Shown: positions 7,762-16,270 of the stretch, one piece after another
How the letters are laid out: each line of letters begins with the position of its first letter
How positions within the stretch are numbered: position 1 is the stretch's first letter
Assembly (NCBI GenBank): GCA_020638695.1
Contig: JACKIB010000008.1
Span: 1-64,000 of the forward strand
DNA length: 64,000 bases
From: Planctomycetota bacterium
GTDB taxonomy: Bacteria > Planctomycetota > UBA1135 > UBA2386
Direction of reading: 5' to 3'
The notes under the pieces: model-generated
Databases searched by the model: none
The model's input: only the letters and a program-made list of their open reading frames with translations
What the model was told of the DNA's origin: nothing
Program-made: the position numbers and the translations under genes

Positions 7762-7791
7762 TTGACAATGCGGCGGCGATCCCCCTAACAA
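7762..7791 (+). promoter_or_regulatory. Probable sigma70-type promoter of topA
   Basis: TTGACA (7762-7767) and TAACAA (7786-7791) are separated by 18 bases, close to the housekeeping consensus. The topA ATG follows 15 bases after the -10 box, so the untranslated leader would be very short and no ribosome binding site is visible. Confidence 0.6.
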
Positions 7792-7806
7792 GGCGCCCTC
7801 GCGCAA

Positions 7807-10608
7807 ATGGCTGCCAAGAAGACGACCTCGAAGACCCCGAAACGCACCAGCGGCAAGGCGGCCAAGGCCGGCGGCTCCGGCAAGCCCCTGGTGATCGTCG
7901 AATCCCCCGCCAAGGCCCGAACGATCGCCAAGTTCCTCGGGTCGGACTACGCCATCGAGGCGAGCGTCGGCCACATCCGCGACTTGCCGGCCAACGCCGC
8001 GGAGGTGCCGGCAAAGCTCAAGCAGGAGAAGTGGTCTCGGCTCGGCATCGACATCGAGAACGACTTCACACCGCTGTACGTGGTGCCCAAGGAGAAGCGC
8101 GAGCACATCCGCCACCTGAAGAACCTGGTCGGTCAGGCCTCCGTGCTCTACCTCGCGACCGATGAAGACCGCGAGGGCGAGTCGATCTCCTGGCACCTGC
8201 TCCAGGAGCTACAGCCCAAGGTCGAGATCCGCCGGTTGGTGTTCCACGAGATCACCAAGAAGGCCATCCAGGAGGCGCTCGACAACCCGCGCGACATCGA
8301 CCAGAACCTGGTCGAAGCACAGGAGACCCGCCGCCTGGTCGACCGGTTGTACGGCTACGAGGTCTCGCCGCTGCTGTGGAAGAAGATCAAGCCGCGCCTA
8401 TCGGCCGGCCGGGTGCAGAGCGTCGCGGTCAAGTTGGTGGTGGCCCGCGAGCGCGACCGGATGCGCTTCAAGTCGGCGCAGTACTGGGGCCTCGACGGCA
8501 CCTTCCTCGCGGCCGGGGACGAACAGGTCCCGTTCGCCGCCGGCCTGGTGTCCCTGGGCGGCCGGCGCATCGCCAGCGGCAAGGACTTCGACCCCGACAC
8601 CGGGCAACTGCGCGGCGGCGAGCAGGCTCCGGTGCACCTGTTGGAGACCGAGGCGCGGGCACTGGAGAAGCGGTTGGCCGGCAAGGACGCCAAGGTGCTG
8701 CGGCTGGAGAAGAAGCCCTACACCCAGAAGCCCTCGCCACCGTTCACCACCAGCACGCTGCAGCAGGAGGCGGGCCGCAAGCTGCGGTTCACCGCCAAGC
8801 GGGCGATGCAGGCCGCACAGCGGCTGTACGAGAACGGCTACATCACCTACATGCGCACCGACTCGACCACCCTGTCGGACGAGGCGATCCAAGCGGCGCG
8901 CAGCCTGATCGAGCAGTCGTACGGGCGGGTCAACCTGCCGGACCAGCCGCGCATCTACCAGACCAAGGTGAAGAACGCGCAGGAAGCGCACGAAGCGATC
9001 CGACCGGCCGGTGCGGCATTCCGCCACCCCAAGGATGTCGCGGGCGAGCTCGGCAGCGACGAGCAGCGGCTGTACGAGATGATCTGGCAGCGCACCGTGG
9101 CTTGCCAGATGAAGGACGCCCGCGGTCACCGCACGGTGCTCGGGCTCGGCATCGACGATGCGGAGTTCCAGGCCACCGGCAAGACGGTCGAGTTCCCCGG
9201 CTTCCGGCTGGCCTACGTGGAGGCTGCCGAGGATGCGGACGCGGCGCTGGCCGAGGCGGAGCGACTGCTGCCCAATGTGGCGGAGGGCGACACGGTGCGC
9301 ACGGTTTCGGTCGAGGCTTCCGGGCACACCACCCAACCGCCGGCGCGACTGACCGAGGCGAGTCTGATCCGCGAGATGGAAGCGCTCGGAATCGGCCGGC
9401 CGTCGACCTACGCGTCGATCATCGAGACCATCCAGGCGCGCGACTACGTCTACAAGAAGGGCACCGCACTGGTCCCGACGTTCACCGCGTTCGCGGTGAC
9501 CAACTTGATGGACGGCCACCTGTCGTACCTCGTCGACTACGCGTTCACCGCCAAGATGGAGAACGACCTCGACGAGATCAGCAACGGCAGCAAGGATCGG
9601 CTGACCTACCTGCGCTCGTTCTTCCACGGCAACGGCAACCCGGGGCTCGACGCCACGATCCGCAAGGTCGCCGAGGAGATCGATCCGCGCAGCGTGTGCA
9701 GCATCCCGCTCGGCACCAACGCCGAGGACACGCTGGTCGAGGTGCGCGTCGGCCGATTCGGTCCGTTCCTGTCCTGTGGCGATCAACGCGTCAGCGTGCC
9801 CGACGGCACCGCACCCGACGAGCTGACGCTGGAGGTCGCGATCGACCTGTTGGAGAAGGGCGCGCAGGGACCCAAGTCGCTCGGCGTCGACCCCGAGACG
9901 GGCCTCGACATCTACGTCAAGACCGGTCGGTTCGGGCCCTACTTCCAGCGCGGCAATGCCGAGTCGTTGCCGGACGGCGAGAAGCCCAAGATGGCTTCGC
10001 TGCTGCGCGGCATGGAGCCCGAGACGGTCAGCTTGGAGGAGGCGATCGCCACACTCAACCTGCCGCGCGAACTCGGGGTAAAGGACACCGCGGGGACCGA
10101 CGAGCAACCGGGCAAGCCTGCCAAGGTGCTGGCGGCAAACGGCCGGTTCGGGCCGTACCTGAAGTGGGACAAGGAGACCCGCAGCATCCCGGCCGACGAG
10201 TCGCCGCTGACCATCACTCTGGAGCGCGCGATGGAGTTGTTCGCGCAGCCGAAGGCTCGCGGCCGGCAAGCACGAGCCGCACCGAAAGTGCTGAAGGAGC
10301 TGGGCAAGCACCCGGAGACGGAGGCCGAGATCAAGATCTTGGACGGCCGCTACGGCCCGTACTGCACCGACGGGACGACCAACGCGTCGCTGCCGAAGGG
10401 CGAATCGGCCGAGGACTGCACACTGCAGCATGCCATCGATCTGATCAACGCGCGCGCCGCGATGGGCCCCAGCAAGGGGCGGCGTGGGGCAGCCAAGAAG
10501 AAGGTCGCCGGCGGCAAGTCAGCGAGCAAGAAATCGGCCACGGCAAAGGCCGGTAAGGCGACCAAGAAGAAGGCCGGCGGGCGGACGAACAAGCAGACGT
10601 CCGGCTGA
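7807..10608 (+). CDS. topA: DNA topoisomerase I (type IA)
   Basis: A 933-residue enzyme that relaxes negative supercoils by passing one strand through a transient break. The Toprim domain spans about 27-140, with Glu32 in VESPAKA and the acidic triad in ATDEDREGE (119-123). The catalytic tyrosine is Tyr348 in YITYMRTDS. Further family motifs are SAGRVQSVAVKLV and GIGRPSTYASIIETI. In place of Cys zinc fingers, the C-terminal third has four short repeats built around GRFGPF/GRYGPY, as in actinobacterial-type enzymes. Both the N-terminus (1-25) and the last 45 residues are Lys/Ala-rich and probably bind DNA non-specifically. The gene stands alone with its own promoter. Confidence 0.98.
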   Translation: MAAKKTTSKTPKRTSGKAAKAGGSGKPLVIVESPAKARTIAKFLGSDYAIEASVGHIRDLPANAAEVPAKLKQEKWSRLGIDIENDFTPLYVVPKEKREHIRHLKNLVGQASVLYLATDEDREGESISWHLLQELQPKVEIRRLVFHEITKKAIQEALDNPRDIDQNLVEAQETRRLVDRLYGYEVSPLLWKKIKPRLSAGRVQSVAVKLVVARERDRMRFKSAQYWGLDGTFLAAGDEQVPFAAGLVSLGGRRIASGKDFDPDTGQLRGGEQAPVHLLETEARALEKRLAGKDAKVLRLEKKPYTQKPSPPFTTSTLQQEAGRKLRFTAKRAMQAAQRLYENGYITYMRTDSTTLSDEAIQAARSLIEQSYGRVNLPDQPRIYQTKVKNAQEAHEAIRPAGAAFRHPKDVAGELGSDEQRLYEMIWQRTVACQMKDARGHRTVLGLGIDDAEFQATGKTVEFPGFRLAYVEAAEDADAALAEAERLLPNVAEGDTVRTVSVEASGHTTQPPARLTEASLIREMEALGIGRPSTYASIIETIQARDYVYKKGTALVPTFTAFAVTNLMDGHLSYLVDYAFTAKMENDLDEISNGSKDRLTYLRSFFHGNGNPGLDATIRKVAEEIDPRSVCSIPLGTNAEDTLVEVRVGRFGPFLSCGDQRVSVPDGTAPDELTLEVAIDLLEKGAQGPKSLGVDPETGLDIYVKTGRFGPYFQRGNAESLPDGEKPKMASLLRGMEPETVSLEEAIATLNLPRELGVKDTAGTDEQPGKPAKVLAANGRFGPYLKWDKETRSIPADESPLTITLERAMELFAQPKARGRQARAAPKVLKELGKHPETEAEIKILDGRYGPYCTDGTTNASLPKGESAEDCTLQHAIDLINARAAMGPSKGRRGAAKKKVAGGKSASKKSATAKAGKATKKKAGGRTNKQTSG

Positions 10609-10791
10609 GTCGCGCCGCGTCCTGGCGAATGCCGGCGGCGCCACCGTGCGAACTGGACCACCCTCCCGGTCGTTCCGGTCCAGCTCATCGCAACCGACGA
10701 GCCCGGCGCCTGGATTCGCCGGCACCCGCCAGGGCTTCCTCGCAGCCGATTGGAGCAGCCCACCGCGAGGCTCGCTACCATCCACCACCCC

Positions 10792-10812
10792 CCGAACCCG
10801 CAACGGGTTCGG
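10792..10812 (+). other. Perfect hairpin before nadA
   Basis: CCGAACCCG and CGGGTTCGG flank a CAA loop, giving a 9-base-pair stem 27 bases before the nadA ATG. No T-tract follows, so it is not a standard terminator. It could end topA read-through or structure the nadA leader. Confidence 0.45.
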
Positions 10813-10839
10813 CCGACCCAACCGTCCGCACGCGGCCCC

Positions 10840-11793
10840 ATGTCCACCGTCATCGACCCCGCACTCGACCTGTTCGCCGAGATCGAGAAGCTCAAGAAGA
10901 AGCGCCGTGCCATCATCCTGGCGCACTACTACCAGGACCCGGACATCCAGGACCTCGCCGACCGGCTCGGCGATTCGCTCGACCTGGCCAAGGCGGCGCG
11001 CGACGCCAGCGACGTCGACGTGATCCTGTTCTGCGGCGTGCACTTCATGGCGGAAACCGCCAAGCTGCTCAATCCCGGCAAGACCGTGCTGCTGCCCGAC
11101 CTCGACGCCGGGTGCTCGCTGGCCGATTCGTGCTCGGGTGAGCAGCTGCGCGAGTTCCGCCGCAAGAACCCCGACCACTACGTGGTCACCTACATCAACT
11201 GCTCGGCGGCGGCGAAGGCGCAGTCCGACATCATCTGCACCTCGAGCAACGCCGAGGCGATCATCCGCTCGGTGCCCGCGGACCGGCCGATCCTGTTCGC
11301 CCCGGACCGCAACCTCGGCGCCTGGCTGATCAAGCAGACCGGCCGGGAGATGACGCTGTGGCCCGGGACGTGCCAGGTGCACGTGACCTTCTCCGAGCGC
11401 AAGATCCTCGACCTCAAGGCGCGGCACCGCACCGCGAAGTTCATCGCCCACCCCGAGTGCGAGCCGAACATCCTGCGGCACGCCGACTTCGTCGGTTCGA
11501 CTCGAAAGCTGCTGCAGTTCGTCGCCGAGTCGCCACACCACGAGATCATCGTCGGCACCGAGACCGGGATCCTCCACACGATGCGCAAGGCGGCGCCCGA
11601 CAAGACCCTCATCGAGGTGCCGGTGGAGAGCAACCGCGGGTGCGAGGGCTGCAACCAGTGCCCGTACATGAAGCTCAACACGATCGAGAAGATCTACTTG
11701 GCGCTGCGCGACCTGCAGCCGCGCATCGAGATGGACGAGACGTCGCGGGTCGCCGCCGCGCAGCCGCTGCTGCGCATGCTCGAGATCAGCTGA
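10840..11793 (+). CDS. nadA: Quinolinate synthase A
   Basis: A 316-residue NadA. It condenses iminoaspartate with dihydroxyacetone phosphate to quinolinate, the entry step of de novo NAD synthesis, using a 4Fe-4S cluster. The family's opening IILAHYYQDPDIQDLADRLG is intact. Candidate cluster ligands are the cysteines in GCSLADSC, HPECEPN and CEGCNQCPYM. MSTVIDP was taken as the start; an in-frame ATG 90 bases upstream would add a Pro/Arg-rich stretch that looks non-coding and spans the hairpin. nadB and nadC are not in the window. Confidence 0.95.
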   Translation: MSTVIDPALDLFAEIEKLKKKRRAIILAHYYQDPDIQDLADRLGDSLDLAKAARDASDVDVILFCGVHFMAETAKLLNPGKTVLLPDLDAGCSLADSCSGEQLREFRRKNPDHYVVTYINCSAAAKAQSDIICTSSNAEAIIRSVPADRPILFAPDRNLGAWLIKQTGREMTLWPGTCQVHVTFSERKILDLKARHRTAKFIAHPECEPNILRHADFVGSTRKLLQFVAESPHHEIIVGTETGILHTMRKAAPDKTLIEVPVESNRGCEGCNQCPYMKLNTIEKIYLALRDLQPRIEMDETSRVAAAQPLLRMLEIS

Positions 11794-11799
11794 CCCCGC

Positions 11800-11805
11800 T
11801 ATGAT
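11800..11805 (+). promoter_or_regulatory. Candidate -10 element of zwf (leaderless)
   Basis: TATGAT sits 8 bases before the zwf ATG. It lies just after the nadA stop codon, so zwf could have its own promoter despite the tight spacing. Confidence 0.4.
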
Positions 11806-11813
11806 CCGCGCGC

Positions 11814-13313
11814 ATGGTGAATCCCCTGGCGGAGGAACTGCAGCGCGGACGGCGGGCCGCGCCGTGCAGTCTGGTGATCTTCGGCGCAACCGGTGACCTG
11901 ACGCACCGCAAGCTGGTTCCGGCGCTGGCCGGGCTGAAGCGCGACGGGTTGTTGCCGGCGGGATTCGCCGTGGTCGGCTTCGCGCGCCGGGAGAAGACCG
12001 ACGAGCAGTTCCGTGAGGAACTCGCCGCGGGGGTGGCCGAGCACGGCCGCACCGGCGCCGGCGAGGGCTTCGACGCGCTGCGCGAATCGATCTTCTACCA
12101 CCGCAGCTCGTTCGAAGATGGCGACGGCTACGCCGCGCTCGGCCGACGCCTGGAAGCGGTCGAACGCGAACTCGGGACCACCGGCAATCGCATGCTCTAC
12201 CTGGCGACACCGCCGAGCGCCTACTCGGGGATCCTCGCCAACCTGCGCGACGCCGGGTTGTCGCAGGAGTCGAGCGATCGGTTCGCGCGGGTCGTGGTCG
12301 AGAAGCCGTTCGGCCACGATCTCGAGAGCGCCCGGGCGCTCAACGCCCAAGTCGGCGCCGCATTCGCCGAAGACCAGGTCTATCGCATCGATCACTACCT
12401 CGGCAAGGAGACGGTGCAGAACATCCTGGCGATGCGGTTCGCCAATGGCATCTTCGAGCCGCTGTGGAACGGCAACTTCATCGACCACGTGCAGATCACC
12501 GTCGCGGAATCGATCGGTGTCGAGGGGCGCGGGGCTTACTTCGAAGAAGCCGGGGTGCTGCGTGACATGATCCAGAACCACCTGTTGCAGGTGTTGACGC
12601 TGGTCGCGATGGAGCCTCCGGTGTCGCTGGCATCCAACCACGTGCGCGACGAGAAGGTGAAGGTGCTGCACGCGATCCGCTCGTTCGCCCCCCACGAAGT
12701 GGCGGAGAACACGGTGCGCGGCCGCTACACCAAGGACTTCGTCGGCGGAGTCGAGGTGCCCGGATACCTCGACGAGCCGGGAGTGTCGTCCGACTCCAAC
12801 ACCGAGACCTATGCCGCGGTGCGCCTCGAGATCCACAACTGGCGTTGGGGCGGCACGCCGTTCTTCCTGCGCTCCGGCAAGCGCTTGCCGCGCCGGGTCA
12901 GCGAGATCGCGATCCACTTCAAGCGCCCGCCGCACCACTTGTTCGCCAACAACGATCTGTCGCCGAACATCCTGTTGTTGCGCATCCAGCCGGACGAGGG
13001 CATCAGCTTGCGGTTCGGCTCCAAGGTGCCCGGGCCGGACGTGAACATCCGCGACGTCCGCATGGACTTCCGCTACGGCAGCGCGTTCGGTCGCGAGAGC
13101 GCAGACGCGTACGAGCGGCTGCTGCTCGACGCGATGCTCGGCGATTCCACGCTGTTCGCGCGGCGCGACGAGGTCGAGGAAGCGTGGCGCATCGTCGACT
13201 CGATCCACGCCGGGTGGCGCGACTTCCACCCGCGCGGCTACGGGGCCGGGACCTGGGGACCGGAGCAAGCCGATCGCCTGCTGGGCGCCGGCCGAGTGTG
13301 GAGACGGCCATGA
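11814..13313 (+). CDS. zwf: Glucose-6-phosphate 1-dehydrogenase
   Basis: A 499-residue enzyme that oxidises glucose 6-phosphate to 6-phosphogluconolactone with reduction of NAD(P), the first step of the oxidative pentose-phosphate route. The Rossmann motif IFGATGDLTHRKL lies near residues 22-34. The substrate-binding and catalytic segment YRIDHYLGKE is at about 192-201, and VVEKPFGHD precedes it. The length is normal for the family. The stop overlaps the ATG of opcA (ATGA), so the enzyme and its assembly factor are made together. Confidence 0.97.
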   Translation: MVNPLAEELQRGRRAAPCSLVIFGATGDLTHRKLVPALAGLKRDGLLPAGFAVVGFARREKTDEQFREELAAGVAEHGRTGAGEGFDALRESIFYHRSSFEDGDGYAALGRRLEAVERELGTTGNRMLYLATPPSAYSGILANLRDAGLSQESSDRFARVVVEKPFGHDLESARALNAQVGAAFAEDQVYRIDHYLGKETVQNILAMRFANGIFEPLWNGNFIDHVQITVAESIGVEGRGAYFEEAGVLRDMIQNHLLQVLTLVAMEPPVSLASNHVRDEKVKVLHAIRSFAPHEVAENTVRGRYTKDFVGGVEVPGYLDEPGVSSDSNTETYAAVRLEIHNWRWGGTPFFLRSGKRLPRRVSEIAIHFKRPPHHLFANNDLSPNILLLRIQPDEGISLRFGSKVPGPDVNIRDVRMDFRYGSAFGRESADAYERLLLDAMLGDSTLFARRDEVEEAWRIVDSIHAGWRDFHPRGYGAGTWGPEQADRLLGAGRVWRRP

Positions 13314-14257
13314 CCACGGTCCACGCCACGGCGGACATCGCCGACCTGCCGGGTTCGCTGCGCCGGCTGTGGCGCGACGCCGCGGCGGCGGAACAGGGAT
13401 GCAATCTCAGCCGCGCGCTGACGCTCAACCTCGTGGTCGTCACCGACGAACGGTCCGAGGCGGCAACCGCCGCCATGCTCGAGGCGCTGCCGGACCGACA
13501 TCCGTGTCGCGCGATCCAGATCTCGCTGGAGGAGTCCGCTGGAATCCTCGAAGTGGACTTGGTCGGGCGCATCCGCGCCCACGGACAGGGACGGGTGATG
13601 GCGATGGAGCGCCTGCACCTGCGCGCTGACCCGGAGCAGTTCGCCAAGCTCCCCAATCTGGTGCGGCCGATCCTGGTCAACGACATCCCCACCTGCCTGT
13701 TCTGGGCCACCGAGCTGCCACACAGCCTCGGGCGAATCGCCGCGCTGGCGAGCATGGCCGACCGCACCATCGTCGACTCGGCGCTGTTCACCGGCGATGA
13801 CTGGCGAAGCCTGCGGCAGATCGCCCACCATGCGCCGTTCGACCTCGCGTGGCTGCGCGTCGCACCGTGGCGGCGGGTGCTCGCCGAGGCGTTCGAACAC
13901 TTCGCATGGGAACCAGAAGAGCCACCGACGAGCGTGCGGATCGAGCACTCCGCGGCGATGGGTTCGCTGGGCGCGGCGCGCTGTCTCGAGCACTGGCTGG
14001 TGCAGAAGCTCGGTGCGGACGTCCGCCTGGCACGGGTCGCCGGCGATGCCCCCTGCACCGAACCGGTCCGACTCGAGCTACGCCACGGTCCGGTGCACAT
14101 CGTGATCCAGCACCTGACGGAACAAGCGCTGCTGCGCACCGATGTCACCTTGGAGAGTCACTGCCTGCTGCCCGCGCACACCCCGACATCACGCGGTTCG
14201 CGCGCCGAGCTGTTGGCAGCCGCGGTCGACATGCGGGCGACCCTCGGGCTCAGCTGA
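13310..14257 (+). CDS. opcA: Glucose-6-phosphate dehydrogenase assembly protein OpcA
   Basis: A 315-residue protein, four bases overlapping zwf. OpcA homologues in cyanobacteria and actinobacteria bind and activate or assemble glucose-6-phosphate dehydrogenase. Recognisable family segments are SRALTLNLVVVT near residue 35, HPCRAIQI, LVRPILVNDIPTCLFWATELP in the middle, and the C-terminal SHCLLP. No catalytic motif is expected. The zwf-opcA pairing strongly supports the name. The gene ends nine bases before the convergent end of the next gene. Confidence 0.9.
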   Translation: MTTVHATADIADLPGSLRRLWRDAAAAEQGCNLSRALTLNLVVVTDERSEAATAAMLEALPDRHPCRAIQISLEESAGILEVDLVGRIRAHGQGRVMAMERLHLRADPEQFAKLPNLVRPILVNDIPTCLFWATELPHSLGRIAALASMADRTIVDSALFTGDDWRSLRQIAHHAPFDLAWLRVAPWRRVLAEAFEHFAWEPEEPPTSVRIEHSAAMGSLGAARCLEHWLVQKLGADVRLARVAGDAPCTEPVRLELRHGPVHIVIQHLTEQALLRTDVTLESHCLLPAHTPTSRGSRAELLAAAVDMRATLGLS

Positions 14258-14266
14258 CCGCCGCCG

Positions 14267-16270
14267 TCAGCGTCCGAGCGCGGCCAATGCGGCAGTGACC
14301 CGGTCGCGCAGTGTTTGGGGCAGCGTCGGGTTGGCCAGCATCTGCTGGAAGAGCACACGCGCGCTACCCGGATCTCCGGCACGCCGGTGCGCGTTGCCCA
14401 GCGCGAACACCGCCTCGACGAACCAACCCGGGGGCCGCTGATCTGCCGGCGTCGCCTGCACCGCGTAGTTCAGCACATCGACCACGGTGCGAGGGTCGGC
14501 GCCGACCTTCTCCCCCATGACCCCGAGGTAGACCGCCAGCACAGGATCGGTGCGCGCCGCCTCGACTGCTTGCACGAACAGCTTGTTGGCCCGGTCGGGC
14601 GGCAGCACGTCCGCGCCGAATTCCGCCACGATCTTCCACGCGTCCTTGTCCTGCGGCGCGATTTCCAGTCCGCGCAGGGCGTACTCGACCGCCCGGCGCG
14701 GTTGCCGTTCGATCCGCCACACCTTGGCGATCCGCACCAGGCACAGCGCCTTGGCCTCCGGGAGCTCGACGTAGGGGGAGCGGAACGCGCGTTCGAACGC
14801 CTCGATAGCCTGCGGCCACTCCTTGCGGCGAGCGTGCAGCGAGGCCTTCTCGCGCAGCGCGTGCGGATACTCGGGGATCAACGCGAGCGCCTTGTCGATC
14901 TGTGCGAACGCCTCGCCGTGTCGCTGGGGAACTTCGCGCAACAACTGTGCGACCTGAACCTGGAAATTCGCGGCCCGCGGCTGTTGCCGCGCCTCGTGCG
15001 TGAACAGGGTCGCAGTATCGCGCCACACCCCGTTGCGCAGCAGGATCACCGCGGCACAGGCGACCATCCACACCGCGATCCCGGTCAGCGCGATGCGCGG
15101 CCGTGGGACCCTGTCGACCAGCCACGCCACCAGAATGCACGCACCCAGACTCGGCGCGTAGTAGAAGCGCTCCGCATAGATCGCTCCGATGGCGAACGGG
15201 ACGTTGCTGGTGACGAACGACAACCCGAGCAGGCTTGCCATCGCCAAGAACAGCGGCGGTTGGCGCCGGGCAAAGCGAAGCCCGATGAACAACGACCCGG
15301 CCAGCGCCACCGCCGCGGCGATCACCCCGGCGTCAGCGAACCCGTGCGCCAGCTGGAACACTTCGGCCCCGTAGGTAGCACTGAGCCAGAACGGTGCGAT
15401 GCACTGCCACAGCCCGTAGCCCCAGAGTTTCACCGCGGTGGCCAGGCGGGTGACTGCGTCGGCGCCGTACAGCGGGTTGGCGGCGTAGTCGACCAGGTAG
15501 GGCGCATCGAACTCCACCATCACCCGGTGCCGCAGGAACAGGTACGGCGTCACTCCCACCGCGCACACCGCTGCGGCGCGCAACAGTTGTGGGAAGAGCG
15601 GCACGCCACCTGGGCCCGCCGCCCAACGGCGCGCGAGCAACACGCACACCAGGAACGGCGCAAAGGTCAGCCCGCTCTCCTTGGCAGCCACCGCACCGAA
15701 CAGCTGCGCTCCGGCCAAGATCTGAAACCACAGACGCGCCCCCCCGCGCGCCGCCTCGGCGCGAACGAACGTTCCCGCTGCGCCGAGGCCGAACACGAAC
15801 GGCAACAGCTCGGAGCGCCCGACGATCCCGGCCACCACCTCGCTGTGGATCGCGTGCACCCCGAACACCGCCGCCCCGGCGTGTGCGGCAATCCATCCCG
15901 CTCCGATCGCCCGAAGCAAGCGCAGCACCAACCAAGTCGCCAGCAGGTGCAACAGCAGATTCGCCGCGTGCTGCGCGAATGCGTCCCACGATCCGGCCAG
16001 CCAGTGCAACAGGGCGTAGCTGTAGATCGCGACCGGACGGTACAGCCCGTCGTTGGGACCTTCCGCGTACCAATAGAACTTGCCGAAGTAGAACCCCGGG
16101 CCGTGCAGCTCGGCGATCACCGGATCGGGACGACCCGGGTTCGCCACCCATTCGGCACTGGCCAACGCCGCGCCGTCGAGCGCGAACCCGTTGCCGAGTG
16201 CCGGCGCGAACACCAGCACTGGCAGCAGGAGCACCAGCACCGTTGGCCACACCGGGCGAGCGTCAGCCAT
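14267..16270 (-). CDS. GT-C-fold membrane protein with C-terminal TPR repeats (TMTC-like)
   Basis: A 667-residue protein. About ten membrane helices fill residues 5-430, followed by a soluble region with TPR-like helices to the end. The membrane part matches TMTC/ArnT-type glycosyltransferases in YRPVAIYSYALLHW, ANLLLHLLATWLV and HAIHSEVVAGIVGRSELLP. In the first loop, where such enzymes usually have an Asp-Asp pair, the sequence is FALDGAAL, so the metal-binding or catalytic acid pair is incomplete. It may transfer sugars to exported proteins or be a non-catalytic relative. MADARPVW is taken as start; it overlaps the antiporter gene by eight bases, so the two are one transcription unit. Confidence 0.85.
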   Translation of the reverse strand: MADARPVWPTVLVLLLPVLVFAPALGNGFALDGAALASAEWVANPGRPDPVIAELHGPGFYFGKFYWYAEGPNDGLYRPVAIYSYALLHWLAGSWDAFAQHAANLLLHLLATWLVLRLLRAIGAGWIAAHAGAAVFGVHAIHSEVVAGIVGRSELLPFVFGLGAAGTFVRAEAARGGARLWFQILAGAQLFGAVAAKESGLTFAPFLVCVLLARRWAAGPGGVPLFPQLLRAAAVCAVGVTPYLFLRHRVMVEFDAPYLVDYAANPLYGADAVTRLATAVKLWGYGLWQCIAPFWLSATYGAEVFQLAHGFADAGVIAAAVALAGSLFIGLRFARRQPPLFLAMASLLGLSFVTSNVPFAIGAIYAERFYYAPSLGACILVAWLVDRVPRPRIALTGIAVWMVACAAVILLRNGVWRDTATLFTHEARQQPRAANFQVQVAQLLREVPQRHGEAFAQIDKALALIPEYPHALREKASLHARRKEWPQAIEAFERAFRSPYVELPEAKALCLVRIAKVWRIERQPRRAVEYALRGLEIAPQDKDAWKIVAEFGADVLPPDRANKLFVQAVEAARTDPVLAVYLGVMGEKVGADPRTVVDVLNYAVQATPADQRPPGWFVEAVFALGNAHRRAGDPGSARVLFQQMLANPTLPQTLRDRVTAALAALGR

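Noticed and set aside
8376..10556. Long plus-strand (726 codons) and minus-strand (677 codons) frames overlapping topA
   Set aside because: topA is certain from motifs along its whole length; these frames are by-products of third-position GC bias.
10792..10812. Rho-independent terminator of topA
   Set aside because: The hairpin is strong but there is no T-tract and it lies about 180 bases after the stop and close to the nadA start; it is listed only as a hairpin.
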